From NCBI GenBank assembly GCA_016699895.1, contig CP064991.1, positions 1 to 64,000 of the forward strand: a stretch of DNA of 64,000 nucleotides, read 5' to 3'. Source of the stretch: Candidatus Saccharibacteria bacterium (lineage in GTDB: Bacteria; Patescibacteriota; Saccharimonadia; Saccharimonadales; Saccharimonadaceae). The number at the start of each line of letters is the position of its first letter. The first letter of the stretch is position 1. The notes beneath the pieces were generated by a model, which was given only the letters and a program-made list of their open reading frames with translations, did no database searches and was not told where the DNA came from. This document shows, piece after piece, positions 25,242-33,533 of this stretch. Position numbers and translations under genes: made by a program.

Positions 25242-25667
25242 ATGCAAACTGATACCATATTCAAGGAAAAACTCGCTGCTCATAATTTGCGCCTCACCAG
25301 TAATCGCAAAGAGATCTTTCGCATCTTGATTGCCGCCGACCGACCACTATTAGTACAGGAAATAATCGCTGCGAGCGCTGGATCAACCCATTTTACCAGT
25401 ATCTATCGGTCAATTGCATCACTCCAAATCGCCGACATAGTCCGCGAAATCCCGCGCGGATTCAAAGTCTACTATGAACTCGGCGAAGATTTTAGACCTC
25501 ACCACCACCACGCTACTTGTGAAAAATGCGGCAAAACCATACCCGTCAATGATGCAGAAGTTGAACAGCTACTGCATGATATAACTATAAAAGCAGGCCT
25601 ACAACCGACAAAACATCACTTTGAGCTATTCGGTATTTGCAGGGGATGTTCCAATAAAAATATCTAG
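25242..25667 (+). CDS. Fur family metal-dependent repressor (likely Zur-like)
   Basis: 141 residues. Winged helix (about 14-75; TSIYRSIASLQIADIVRE), then the hinge and dimer domain. Structural zinc pairs Cys93-Cys96 (CEKC) and Cys133-Cys136 (CRGC) are intact, and HHHH (87-90) supplies the regulatory site. Start ATG at 25242 with AAGGA; the frame extended to 25212 runs into the palindrome. Adjacent to a ZIP transporter, which favours zinc over iron. It probably represses itself. Confidence 0.88.
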   Translation: MQTDTIFKEKLAAHNLRLTSNRKEIFRILIAADRPLLVQEIIAASAGSTHFTSIYRSIASLQIADIVREIPRGFKVYYELGEDFRPHHHHATCEKCGKTIPVNDAEVEQLLHDITIKAGLQPTKHHFELFGICRGCSNKNI

Positions 25668-25912
25668 CGGCGACGTCTGTTATGTTGATTAGAATAGTTT
25701 CGTCGACCCTGTCGTCCATTATTAGAACCGCCTAGCGCAAATCGCACACGACGAGCTAGATGGTCAGCTGTCTCTGCCCCAGTCGGAGTCGGAGTCTCAC
25801 TAGTATTTACAAATTCTACTTGTGATGCCAGAGCTGCAGCCACTGCAGCCTGACGTAGATCGCTTGCACGAGCCAACAATATTTCAATGCGACTAGTCAA
25901 TCTATCTATCAC
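25664..25912 (-). CDS. Small hypothetical protein, basic tail
   Basis: 82 residues; helical Ala-rich N-terminal half and an Asn/Arg-rich C-terminus ending RRRR, so possibly nucleic-acid binding. GTG start overlaps the upstream stop by 4 nt (GTGA). Its 3' end overlaps the convergent Fur-family gene by 4 nt. No family recognised. Confidence 0.55.
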   Translation of the reverse strand: MIDRLTSRIEILLARASDLRQAAVAAALASQVEFVNTSETPTPTGAETADHLARRVRFALGGSNNGRQGRRNYSNQHNRRRR

Positions 25913-26154
25913 ATAATCAGCAAATTTGATCGGCTCTCTTCACCTTTAAACCGAGCACTCTCTTCTTGATACTCGTGTGCATTCAATAGTCCAGCAACTA
26001 TCGTAGCCACCTGACCAGTCTGTCGTTCGATAATATACCAAACCTTATTCTCAGGCCTCTGTCTTGCGAGTTCTAATAACTGGCTGAGGCAATCTAATTC
26101 ATTACCACCGAACTCTGGCAATTTGACACCACCCTCTGTTTCATGATTCGTCAT
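25909..26154 (-). CDS. Small hypothetical protein
   Basis: 81 residues, acidic, one predicted alpha/beta unit (KVWYIIERQTGQVATIVAGLLNA), no membrane segment. Coupled to the following 82-residue gene by GTGA overlap and 13 nt behind greA. Function unknown. Confidence 0.6.
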   Translation of the reverse strand: MTNHETEGGVKLPEFGGNELDCLSQLLELARQRPENKVWYIIERQTGQVATIVAGLLNAHEYQEESARFKGEESRSNLLIM

Positions 26155-26167
26155 AAGACTAACTATA

Positions 26168-26629
26168 TCATTTAATTTCTAGAACTTCAAAGGATTTATC
26201 GCCCTTTGGAGTTTCGATCGAGACTTTGTCGCCGACTTTTTTGCCGATGAGTTGCGCACCCAGCGGGCTTTCGTTGCTAATTTTGCCACTGGCTGGATCA
26301 GCTTCGACGGCGCCGACTAGCACATATTCGTTAGTCGATCGACCCGATTTCAAGACCACGGTGTCGCCTAGGCCAACTTCGCCATCGGTTTTGTCCGCCT
26401 CGATAATTTCTGCGCTCGATAAAATCTCCTCGATCTCGGCAATGCGGCTCTCGACGCGTGCCTGTTCCTCGCGAGCGGCCGAATATTCAGCATTTTCGCT
26501 CAGATCACCAAACGATCGCGCCTCGGCGATACGATCAGCAATCGCCCCGCGGCTACCAACCAAATCTTTCAGTTCGTTTTCGAGCTCTCGCTTGCCATGC
26601 ATAGTCAAATCATATTGTTTCTTCGCCAT
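26168..26629 (-). CDS. greA: Transcription elongation factor GreA
   Basis: 153 residues. N-terminal coiled coil with SFGDLSENAEYSAAREEQ, whose acidic tip enters the RNA polymerase channel and stimulates transcript cleavage, then the C-terminal FKBP-like domain (GLGDTVVLKSG, SPLGAQLIGKKVGDKV). Stands behind proS. Confidence 0.96.
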   Translation of the reverse strand: MAKKQYDLTMHGKRELENELKDLVGSRGAIADRIAEARSFGDLSENAEYSAAREEQARVESRIAEIEEILSSAEIIEADKTDGEVGLGDTVVLKSGRSTNEYVLVGAVEADPASGKISNESPLGAQLIGKKVGDKVSIETPKGDKSFEVLEIK

Positions 26630-26671
26630 TTCAAATCCTCCTTTAATCCCTAGAAGTTACGCCTTTTCGGT

Positions 26672-27925
26672 CTAGGCAGTAGTGCCTAGTTTAACAAACA
26701 ACTCATCTCTGGTCAAGATAACACTCTCGTCATCAGTGCGCGCTTTATACTCGATCTTACCCTCGGCCAAAGTCTTGGGGCTAATCACCACACGGTGTGG
26801 AATACCGATCAGATCAGCATCGGCAAATTTCTCACCAGGACGCGCCTCGCGGTCGTCCCATAGCACCTCGACGCCCTTCGCTGCTAGCTGATTATATAGC
26901 TCCTCGGCGGCCGTTTTCACCGCTTCGTCTTCGCCAATTTGCACCAAGTAAACGCGGAATGGCGCGACGTTTTCTGGCCAAACTAGACCTCGCTCGTCAC
27001 TCATTTTTTCCGCAATCACACCCATAACACGCGTCACACCTATACCGTATGAGCCGATATAGAGCGACTGTTGCTGGTCATTTTCGTCCACATAATAGAG
27101 ATCCATTTCATCAGTTTTTTGCGTACCAAAATTGAAAATGTTACCGACTTCGGCAGTTTTGACTGGCTCTAGCTCATCGCGACTAACCCCGAGTTCCTTC
27201 ACCGCATCGTCAATCACCTCTTCGTTGATAGCAATATTTTTCTCGCGGTGCAAATAAATAACATCTTCACCCGCCTCGCAAATCGTTTGAAACTCATGGC
27301 TGAATTTCGTGAATGCCCCGCCGCTCGCAAATGTTACATAAGTATCGTCGCCGATCCCTAGTCGATCGTAAACACGTTTGTAGGCCTCGATCGCTTCATC
27401 ATAATAGGCATCTAGGTCAGCCTTGGTCGCATGGAAACTATACATGTCTTTCATGACAAATTCGCGGCCGCGCATGATGCCGCTCTTGGCACGTAGCTCG
27501 TTACGCATTTTAGTCTGGAATTGATACAAACTTACCGGTAAATCTTTGTAGCTATGAATGAACTGTTTCATCATTTCAACGATCGGCTCTTCATGGCTCC
27601 AACCTAGTCCTACCTCGGTGTCGTCTTTTAGCTTGGTCTTGAACCAAATATCTACAATGTCGTCGCTCCAGCGCGTCGTCTTTTCCCAGATATCCTTGCG
27701 CTGCAACGTTGTCATGACCAGCTCGTTAGAACGAATGCTGTCCATTTCCTCGCGGACGATTTGTTTGATATTATCGAGCACCCTTAAACCCAAGGGTAAA
27801 TAGGCATAAGCTCCGGCCATTTCCTTGTATACAAATCCGGCCCGAATCAACAGCTGTGCATTTTTCGCCACTTCGTCGGCAGGCACAGTTTTACTAGTCC
27901 TCGTGAACATCTCGGTTACTCTCAT
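26672..27925 (-). CDS. proS: Prolyl-tRNA synthetase, short form
   Basis: 417 residues against about 570 for the usual bacterial enzyme. The core motifs are present (AGAYAYLPLGLRVLDNI, SHEEPIVEMM, FQTKMRNELRAKSGIMRGREFVMKDMYSFH, GSYGIGVTRVMG), but the insertion (INS) editing domain between motifs 2 and 3 is missing, so Ala-tRNA-Pro editing must be absent or supplied in trans. Start taken at ATG 27925: an upstream ATG at 27937 overlaps the -10 (TATAAT). Confidence 0.94.
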   Translation of the reverse strand: MRVTEMFTRTSKTVPADEVAKNAQLLIRAGFVYKEMAGAYAYLPLGLRVLDNIKQIVREEMDSIRSNELVMTTLQRKDIWEKTTRWSDDIVDIWFKTKLKDDTEVGLGWSHEEPIVEMMKQFIHSYKDLPVSLYQFQTKMRNELRAKSGIMRGREFVMKDMYSFHATKADLDAYYDEAIEAYKRVYDRLGIGDDTYVTFASGGAFTKFSHEFQTICEAGEDVIYLHREKNIAINEEVIDDAVKELGVSRDELEPVKTAEVGNIFNFGTQKTDEMDLYYVDENDQQQSLYIGSYGIGVTRVMGVIAEKMSDERGLVWPENVAPFRVYLVQIGEDEAVKTAAEELYNQLAAKGVEVLWDDREARPGEKFADADLIGIPHRVVISPKTLAEGKIEYKARTDDESVILTRDELFVKLGTTA

Positions 27926-27936
27926 GATAATAGACA

Positions 27937-28037
27937 TTATAACACAAGGAGACGAGGGGAAAGCTTGTCTTGCAAGCTTTCCAGAGGCAACGCCGTGTTA
28001 CATCGGCACGTCAGTGTCGTTATAGCACAAGGAGACG
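27937..28037. repeat. Duplicated proS promoter segment with inserted hairpin
   Basis: Two 18-nt copies, 27937-27954 and 28020-28037, match at 17 of 18 positions (TTATAACACAAGGAGACG type). Each is followed by a GT(G/A)TTACATCG-like stretch. On the minus strand both contain an extended -10 (TGTTATAA and TGCTATAA). The proS-proximal copy carries an extra perfect hairpin, GGAAAGCTTG/CAAGCTTTCC (27957-27981). Looks like a tandem duplication of the promoter region followed by insertion. Confidence 0.7.
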
Positions 28038-28060
28038 GTGACGCAGTATTACATCGATAC

Positions 28061-28873
28061 CTATGATCCTAGGCCGAGGAATCTGACGCTATAGGCGACT
28101 AGATTCACTGTCATATGGAGGAACAATCCAGCCCAGATCACCCCTGTTTTTTCACGCATCCGACAGGCAAACATCGACAAAATAAAGGTCATAATACCGA
28201 CATTAATTTGACCATGCGCCAAGGCAAACACTAATGAAACCAGCACCGCCGATGGCCACAATGATAGGTACTCACGCAATTTCCCAAATAGAAAACCGCG
28301 CATCATCATCTCCTCGAACAGCGGCGCCACGATAACGAGCGCTACGAATATAAAAACGAGTTCCGATACATTATTTGTGGCCGCAAAACCAATTTCCTGC
28401 GTTTGGTTCATCACCTCGTCGCCGAAAATCATTGCTGCGACGATCGATAGGACTAGAACAGTTATATAAAAGACCGGCAGTCCAGCAACATAATACCGCC
28501 AATCTTCACCGCGCACCGATCGAGTCAAGCCAACACTTTTTTGTAAGAACCGCCAACTCTCCGCACGTTTCTCGCGCGGTGGCTGATTGCCTTTTCGTGT
28601 CCTACGCCAATGTAGCCACGGTAGCCACATCACGATGATAAACATCACCATATAGAGCGCCGCATCTATCCAAAACGCCCCTGCTGTGCCGATTTCCTTG
28701 ACGTTTAATAGCTGCGATTTCTGCAACACATACAGCACCAGCGCCACGGTAAAACTAGCCACGAAAAACACTAATGCCACCCACAAGACCCAGCCAGCCA
28801 CCATCAGATAACGTTTGGTCTGCGACCTGGATAATGCGGCGTCTGGTGCGGTGAGTGGCTGTTTCGTCGTCAT
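28061..28873 (-). CDS. CPBP family intramembrane metalloprotease
   Basis: 270 residues, about eight hydrophobic segments. The catalytic motifs of the Abi/CAAX-prenyl-protease-like family are EEMMMRGFLF (EExxxR) and ALAHGQ plus a later FLHMTVN. Cleaves substrates within the membrane; substrate unknown. Start ATG 28873 overlaps the RseP stop (TAATG). The frame reaching 29089 lies inside rseP. Confidence 0.88.
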   Translation of the reverse strand: MTTKQPLTAPDAALSRSQTKRYLMVAGWVLWVALVFFVASFTVALVLYVLQKSQLLNVKEIGTAGAFWIDAALYMVMFIIVMWLPWLHWRRTRKGNQPPREKRAESWRFLQKSVGLTRSVRGEDWRYYVAGLPVFYITVLVLSIVAAMIFGDEVMNQTQEIGFAATNNVSELVFIFVALVIVAPLFEEMMMRGFLFGKLREYLSLWPSAVLVSLVFALAHGQINVGIMTFILSMFACRMREKTGVIWAGLFLHMTVNLVAYSVRFLGLGS

Positions 28874-30042
28874 TAGAATAACTTCACTATATCCGATATG
28901 GTTACTATAATGATAAGCCCGAACAGCACCAGCATGCCAACACCGTTCACCTTGGCCTCGCGCTCTTTGGTCAGTTTCTTTTTGAAAAGCTTGAACCCAG
29001 CTAACAGATACCAACGCCCACCGTCGAGTCCCGGGATTGGCAGTACGTTCATGACTGTGAGAGTGAGCGAGATTATGCCCATCAACCAAAATAGTTGCGT
29101 CGGGCCAGCCGCCAGCGCGCTCGGGAATATCACGCCCAGAATACTAACTGGACCAGCCACCGACTCACCAGCCGCGGCGATATTTTTAGTCTCTGCCGCA
29201 TTGCCCGTCACAAATCCCCAGAGGCCGCTAAACAAATTAGCCACCATGTCACTTAAACCGGAAAATGTCGCGCCGACAAACTGCAGAGTCGTAGCTACAC
29301 CGACTAACGGCGCACTCCAGGTCGCCCGAACATTTGCATATTGTTTTTGCTCTGTTTGCACCCCGAGATAGCCCTGCGATCCAGATGTCGCATTAAGCGT
29401 CGCATGCGTCACATGCGGCGATCCACCTCGATCATATTCAATCATAACCGTTCGACCAGCATTGGCTTTGGTAAATTCAGAAACCTGCGCGACTAGCTCG
29501 ATATCACTACCAGTCGATCGGTTATTGTCACTCGCCATGAAATGTATTTCGTCACCTTTTTCTAGCCCCGCCTGTTCAGCTGGCGAGCCCGAAATGACAC
29601 CAACAATAGAGACGATACCGCTATCGCCTCGGTTGTCGCCAGTCACCACAAACTGGTTCGGTAGGACTTTTGGTAGTCCCGTAAAGGCCAAAACAGTAAA
29701 GATCGCCATCGCGGCCACCAGGTTCATCAAAACACCCGCGAGCAAAATCTTGGTTTTCGCCCAGAAACTCGCTGCGCCGAAACTACCCTTGTCCTTGGCT
29801 GCATCGCTTTCGCCTTTTAACTGGCAAAAACCACCGAGCGGCAACAGCCAGTTAATCGTAATCAGCGTACCCTTGTATCTACCGAGGATTTTTGCCCGTG
29901 GTGGAAAGCCAATGCCGAACTCTTCGACCTTAACTCCGTTACGAACTGCCGCTATCGCGTGACCGAGCTCGTGGATGATGACCAAAATCATTAACAAAAT
30001 TAGACCAACTATCACCCCCAAGACAATTTGATACCACTCCAC
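28873..30042 (-). CDS. rseP: RIP metalloprotease RseP (site-2 protease, M50)
   Basis: 389 residues. HELGH zinc motif in the first helix (about 24-28), one PDZ domain (about 130-225), and the third ligand in NVLPIPGLDGGRW near the C-terminus. It cuts single-pass membrane proteins such as anti-sigma factors. GTG start at 30042. In one transcript with the CPBP protease, so two intramembrane proteases are made together. Confidence 0.94.
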   Translation of the reverse strand: MEWYQIVLGVIVGLILLMILVIIHELGHAIAAVRNGVKVEEFGIGFPPRAKILGRYKGTLITINWLLPLGGFCQLKGESDAAKDKGSFGAASFWAKTKILLAGVLMNLVAAMAIFTVLAFTGLPKVLPNQFVVTGDNRGDSGIVSIVGVISGSPAEQAGLEKGDEIHFMASDNNRSTGSDIELVAQVSEFTKANAGRTVMIEYDRGGSPHVTHATLNATSGSQGYLGVQTEQKQYANVRATWSAPLVGVATTLQFVGATFSGLSDMVANLFSGLWGFVTGNAAETKNIAAAGESVAGPVSILGVIFPSALAAGPTQLFWLMGIISLTLTVMNVLPIPGLDGGRWYLLAGFKLFKKKLTKEREAKVNGVGMLVLFGLIIIVTISDIVKLF

Positions 30043-30089
30043 GGTTCGTTTTCCCCTCTCAAATTAAAGTAGAACCATTATACCATAGC

Positions 30090-30115
30090 AAAAGACGGCC
30101 TTTCGACCGTCTTTT
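30090..30115 (-). terminator. Terminator
   Basis: AAAAGACGG/CCGTCTTTT stem with an 8-nt loop behind the 216-residue gene; T-runs exist on both strands. Confidence 0.85.
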
Positions 30116-30137
30116 GTCAGTTTTTACTGTCGTCGTA

Positions 30138-30788
30138 CTAGGCAGCCACGCCGTCCTTGTCGTAATCCCACCGACGAGATGCCGCTGAAAAGCCAATCAC
30201 TTGCCCTTCGCTATTGACCGTCGTGGTGACTTCGAGTGTCTTGGGACGACCATCACCAAGAGGTGTAAATGTACCTTTACCGAGTAGAATCGTAGGATTG
30301 GTTGGGTGTATGTTCATAGGACGAAGCATTTCAGTATCCTTTGCTTTAACATCTCGGCCAAGCGTCAATGAATAAACAACGAAATTACGCGCTTCTTCCA
30401 TGGTTAACCAGGCACTCTTTAGCTTTTCCATTTCTGGGCTATCAGAGCTAAAGGCTCGCACACCATTTTCTGGCTCTTTACCCACACTTGCAATCTTTTC
30501 GATCAAAGGAGATAAGGTGCTCCAGTTTCTACCCATGCCACCCTTGTCTCGAGCCGTCGCCCATGCCTCCTCGGTGCCAGCAGTAGTACCGGCAAACGAA
30601 TGCTCTCGCCATTCATCTGGCGCACCGCCGCCTGCATGAATACCGCCATCATCGAGGACTGAAATCACCTCAGCTGTAGGTTCTGAAACGCGAAAACGCT
30701 CCTGGATTTCAGCAATATTTGGATCTGTTGCGACCGCGTTATGACCGTTGTCTACTGTCGAGTCACCTGTTTCATGAGATTGTGCCAT
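30138..30788 (-). CDS. Hypothetical soluble protein
   Basis: 216 residues, acidic, without membrane segments or a recognised domain. Disordered N-terminus (1-25), helical middle and a C-terminal beta region (TILLGKGTFTPLG, KTLEVTTTVNSEG). Good AAAGGAA before the ATG. Shares its promoter form and 5' leader with the 10.3 kb, 36 kb and 41 kb orphan genes. Confidence 0.7.
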   Translation of the reverse strand: MAQSHETGDSTVDNGHNAVATDPNIAEIQERFRVSEPTAEVISVLDDGGIHAGGGAPDEWREHSFAGTTAGTEEAWATARDKGGMGRNWSTLSPLIEKIASVGKEPENGVRAFSSDSPEMEKLKSAWLTMEEARNFVVYSLTLGRDVKAKDTEMLRPMNIHPTNPTILLGKGTFTPLGDGRPKTLEVTTTVNSEGQVIGFSAASRRWDYDKDGVAA

Positions 30789-30833
30789 TTTTGTTTCCTT
30801 TACTTTTTTATTTCATTGTAGTAACTAACATCA

Positions 30834-30862
30834 ATACTAGCACAATTCGCTATAAAAGTCAA
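30834..30862 (-). promoter_or_regulatory. Promoter of the 216-residue orphan gene
   Basis: TTGACT (30857-30862) and TAGTAT (30834-30839), spacer 17, extended TGC. The -35 contains the stop codon of the 33-residue gene upstream. Confidence 0.75.
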
Positions 30863-30960
30863 TATTGTTCGTCTAGATCTGAGTGACGCTGTACTTCTAG
30901 AACAAAATCTTTATAGGTTTGGCCATTGATAATCGGATGGATTTCGCAGTAGCCGCTCAT
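30859..30960 (-). CDS. Small protein of 33 residues
   Basis: ATG at 30960 with AGAAGG 7 nt upstream, TGA at 30859. Sequence starts MSGYCEIHPIINGQ and contains YKDFVLEVQRH. It lies 21 nt behind the 126-residue gene, so can be part of the frr transcript. No family recognised; conservation of the frame in relatives would settle it. Confidence 0.45.
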   Translation of the reverse strand: MSGYCEIHPIINGQTYKDFVLEVQRHSDLDEQY

Positions 30961-30981
30961 CGCAAACCCTTCTACCCGATG

Positions 30982-31362
30982 CTAGTCTGGATTATCAGTA
31001 ATTTTAACAAACATGTCTGGCAATTGATCCGCATACACTTCCCTCGCTAGATTCAGTTCAGCTACCGCTCCCCTAGTCCTCGTTTCGACCTCAGTACGTA
31101 GCTTCCTAGCGGCAGATTGAATGTCCTGCCGGACACCCTCGGGCCATGTCTCTGGCGATAAGCCTTCGCGACCAGATGTCATATCATTCAATCGACCCAG
31201 CATATCTACCATCGTTTCGGCGTCCCGATCGGCAAATCCTGTCTCGAGAGTCCATAACATCCAAAAATGATAGATTTCTGGATCTTTTTCTAGAGCATCA
31301 ACTGTCACTCCTACATTACCTGCCTGAGTCGGCACTGGAGATTGGTGACGAACACGTTCCAA
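30982..31362 (-). CDS. Hypothetical helical protein
   Basis: 126 residues, mostly helical, soluble. TTG start 4 nt after the frr stop, with AAGG 9 nt upstream. Contains an EIYHFWMLWTLETGFADRD stretch and no known motif. Co-transcribed with frr. Confidence 0.6.
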   Translation of the reverse strand: MERVRHQSPVPTQAGNVGVTVDALEKDPEIYHFWMLWTLETGFADRDAETMVDMLGRLNDMTSGREGLSPETWPEGVRQDIQSAARKLRTEVETRTRGAVAELNLAREVYADQLPDMFVKITDNPD

Positions 31363-31366
31363 GACA

Positions 31367-31918
31367 CTACACCTTCATGATTTCGGCTTCTTTGTCGCGA
31401 GCCAGTTCATCAATTTTTGCATTGTTTTTCGCAACTTCGTCGTCAATCGCCTTTTCGATACGTTTCAGATCATCCTCACTGAGCTCTTTGGCATCTTTTT
31501 TGACTTTGGCGCTCTTGCGGGCGTCTTCACGGATATTACGCAGCGTCACTCGAGTTTCCTCGACTTTGCCGCCGAGTGACTTTACGATATCACGACGTCG
31601 CTCCTCGGTTAACGGTGGGATCGGCACCCGAACATTGCGACCATCATCAGATGGATTAAAGCCAAGGCTAATTTCGTTACGGATGGCGTTCGAAATTGCC
31701 GCAACATTCGATGGGTCAAAAGGTGTCACTAAAATCTGTTGTGGCTCTGGTGCTGATACACTGGCTACCTGGTTTAGCGGCATGCGCGAGCCGTAAACCT
31801 CGACCATGATGCCGTCTAGCATATCCGGATGGGCTCGACCGGTGCGAATTTTCTTTGTTTCCTCGGCGAAGTGCGCCACCGCGGCCGCAAACTTCTGTTC
31901 GTATATGCTGGTATCCAT
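31367..31918 (-). CDS. frr: Ribosome recycling factor
   Basis: 183 residues, the usual RRF length. Typical RTGRAHP region (KIRTGRAHPDMLDG), VTPFDPSNV and IPPLTEERR. Splits post-termination ribosomes with EF-G. Behind rpsB-tsf, as is common, but with a terminator between. Confidence 0.96.
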   Translation of the reverse strand: MDTSIYEQKFAAAVAHFAEETKKIRTGRAHPDMLDGIMVEVYGSRMPLNQVASVSAPEPQQILVTPFDPSNVAAISNAIRNEISLGFNPSDDGRNVRVPIPPLTEERRRDIVKSLGGKVEETRVTLRNIREDARKSAKVKKDAKELSEDDLKRIEKAIDDEVAKNNAKIDELARDKEAEIMKV

Positions 31919-31968
31919 AGTGGTTCTATTATATCACCTATCATTATTATTATCCGTTCGCAACAATA

Positions 31969-31988
31969 AACCCCTCCGAAGAGGGGTT
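31969..31988 (-). terminator. Terminator of rpsB-tsf
   Basis: AACCCCTC/GAGGGGTT stem with a UUCG loop on the minus strand, then TTTATTG. Confidence 0.85.
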
Positions 31989-32018
31989 GCCCTGTCTCGA
32001 GTAGATATGATGTCTAGA

Positions 32019-32627
32019 CTATTCGCTCACGCCGAGTTCGATACGGCGGAACTGACGCACGACGATATTTTCGCCGAGCTTCGCAATTTTTTCCTTCACT
32101 AAATCGCCGATCGTCTGCGAATCATCTTTCCAAAATGGCTGACTCGTCAATACGAGTTCGTCAAAGTATTTCTTGAGCTGGCCATCGATAATTTTCTCTA
32201 GGACGTCAGCTGGCTTGTTGGCGTTCTTTGGATCAGCCTGTGCAGCAGCAATCAGCTCGTCTTTTTTGCGGGTGATTTCCGACTCTGGAATGTCGTCGCT
32301 CGAGGCCCATTTTGGTGACATAGCCGCGATTTGCAAGGCGATGTCGTGTGCCAAATCTTTGAAATCATCGGTACGAGCCACGAAATCAGTCTCGCAGTTT
32401 AGTTCCACCAACACGCCGATACGACCGCTGTGGACATACGATTCGATGATACCTTCGCGGGCTTCGCGCTCGCCGCGCTTTTCAGCCTTGGTCAAACCTT
32501 TTTCGCGCATCGCGGCGAGGGCTTTATCGAAATCGCCATCGGCCTCGACGAGGGCTTTTTTTGCATCAGTCAAACCAACACCAGTGAGTTCCTTTAATTT
32601 CTTGATTTCATCGAGTGAAATTGCCAT
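32019..32627 (-). CDS. tsf: Elongation factor Ts
   Basis: 202 residues. Conserved N-terminal LKELTGVGLTDAKKAL and the nucleotide-exchange motif ELNCETDFVARTDDF (about 76-90). Reloads EF-Tu with GTP. One base after rpsB; shorter than the E. coli protein (283), with one core subdomain reduced, as in many small genomes. Confidence 0.95.
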   Translation of the reverse strand: MAISLDEIKKLKELTGVGLTDAKKALVEADGDFDKALAAMREKGLTKAEKRGEREAREGIIESYVHSGRIGVLVELNCETDFVARTDDFKDLAHDIALQIAAMSPKWASSDDIPESEITRKKDELIAAAQADPKNANKPADVLEKIIDGQLKKYFDELVLTSQPFWKDDSQTIGDLVKEKIAKLGENIVVRQFRRIELGVSE

Positions 32628-33353
32628 TTATTTGTCCTCCTTTTTTGCATCGTCAGATTTTTTAGCAGCGACGCTCTCGCCGGCTTTGACAGCGGCCACG
32701 ACGTAGTCAGCAATCGCCGATAGGCTCGAAATGGCATCGTCGTTGGCTGGGATCGGATACGTCACGCCGGTCGGATCAGCGTTAGTATCACAAATTGCAA
32801 TCACTGGAAGACCGAGTTTGACAGCTTCGTTGACGGCGTTGCGATCAGCGACAGCGTCCAGCACAAACAATGCGCCTGGGCGACCTTTCATGTCTTTGAT
32901 GCCGCCGTATTTAACGTTCAAGGCGTCGATTTCCTCTTGGAAACGCTGGACCTCTAATTTATTGTAACGATTCGCCAATTCACCTGTCGCCATGCGCTTT
33001 TCGAGCAATTTCAGCTTTTTGATCTGGGACTGAATCGTCGAAGCATTCGTCAGCATACCACCAAGCCAGCGCTCGGTCACATATGGCTGTCCGGCAGCAG
33101 TGGCAGAATTCACGACCACGTCACGAGCTTGTTTCTTGGTGCCGACAAATAACACCTGGCGACCGTGCGAAGCGACTTCGGTGATGAACGGCAGAGCTTT
33201 TTCGAGTTGCTCGACAGTTTTTTCTAGGTTGATAATGTGGCTATCACCGCGTTTACTGTGAATATAGCCCGCCATTTTTGGATTCCAACGGCTGGTTTTG
33301 TGTCCGAAATGCGCTCCCGCCTCGAACAACTGCTTGATATCTGGTTGTGGCAT
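32628..33353 (-). CDS. rpsB: 30S ribosomal protein S2
   Basis: 241 residues. AGAHFGHKTSRWNPKM, FVGTKKQARDVV and ERWLGGMLTN are diagnostic. First gene of rpsB-tsf. Confidence 0.97.
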   Translation of the reverse strand: MPQPDIKQLFEAGAHFGHKTSRWNPKMAGYIHSKRGDSHIINLEKTVEQLEKALPFITEVASHGRQVLFVGTKKQARDVVVNSATAAGQPYVTERWLGGMLTNASTIQSQIKKLKLLEKRMATGELANRYNKLEVQRFQEEIDALNVKYGGIKDMKGRPGALFVLDAVADRNAVNEAVKLGLPVIAICDTNADPTGVTYPIPANDDAISSLSAIADYVVAAVKAGESVAAKKSDDAKKEDK

Positions 33354-33372
33354 ATGTTACTCCTTTTGCCTC

Positions 33373-33409
33373 GTTTTCGCGCCTATATTCAGGAGTTATC
33401 CGCGAAAAC
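33373..33409 (-). promoter_or_regulatory. Hairpin in the rpsB leader
   Basis: Perfect 9-bp stem GTTTTCGCG/CGCGAAAAC with a 19-nt loop, 20 nt before the rpsB ATG. rpsB leaders bind S2 in several bacteria; a similar feedback role is possible here. Confidence 0.45.
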
Positions 33410-33436
33410 TGTATCTTAAATTGTTATTACCCTACC

Positions 33437-33465
33437 ATCATAGCAAACCCGTATCTGTTAGTCAA
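33437..33465 (-). promoter_or_regulatory. Promoter of rpsB-tsf
   Basis: TTGACT (33460-33465) and TATGAT (33437-33442), spacer 17, extended TGC. It lies back to back with the promoter of the gene at 33534. Confidence 0.75.
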
Positions 33466-33469
33466 GGGG

Positions 33470-33498
33470 TTGCGCTAGCAGGCAAACTTTGTTAAAAT
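33470..33498 (+). promoter_or_regulatory. Promoter of the 295-residue membrane protein
   Basis: TTGCGC (33470-33475) and TAAAAT (33493-33498), spacer 17. Confidence 0.6.
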
Positions 33499-33533
33499 CT
33501 AACCATTAACATAATTATAAGGTGGGGAGAAAA

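Noticed and set aside
28874..29089. N-terminal extension of the CPBP protease
   Set aside because: Lies fully inside rseP on the same strand; the ATG at 28873 overlaps the rseP stop in the usual coupled way.
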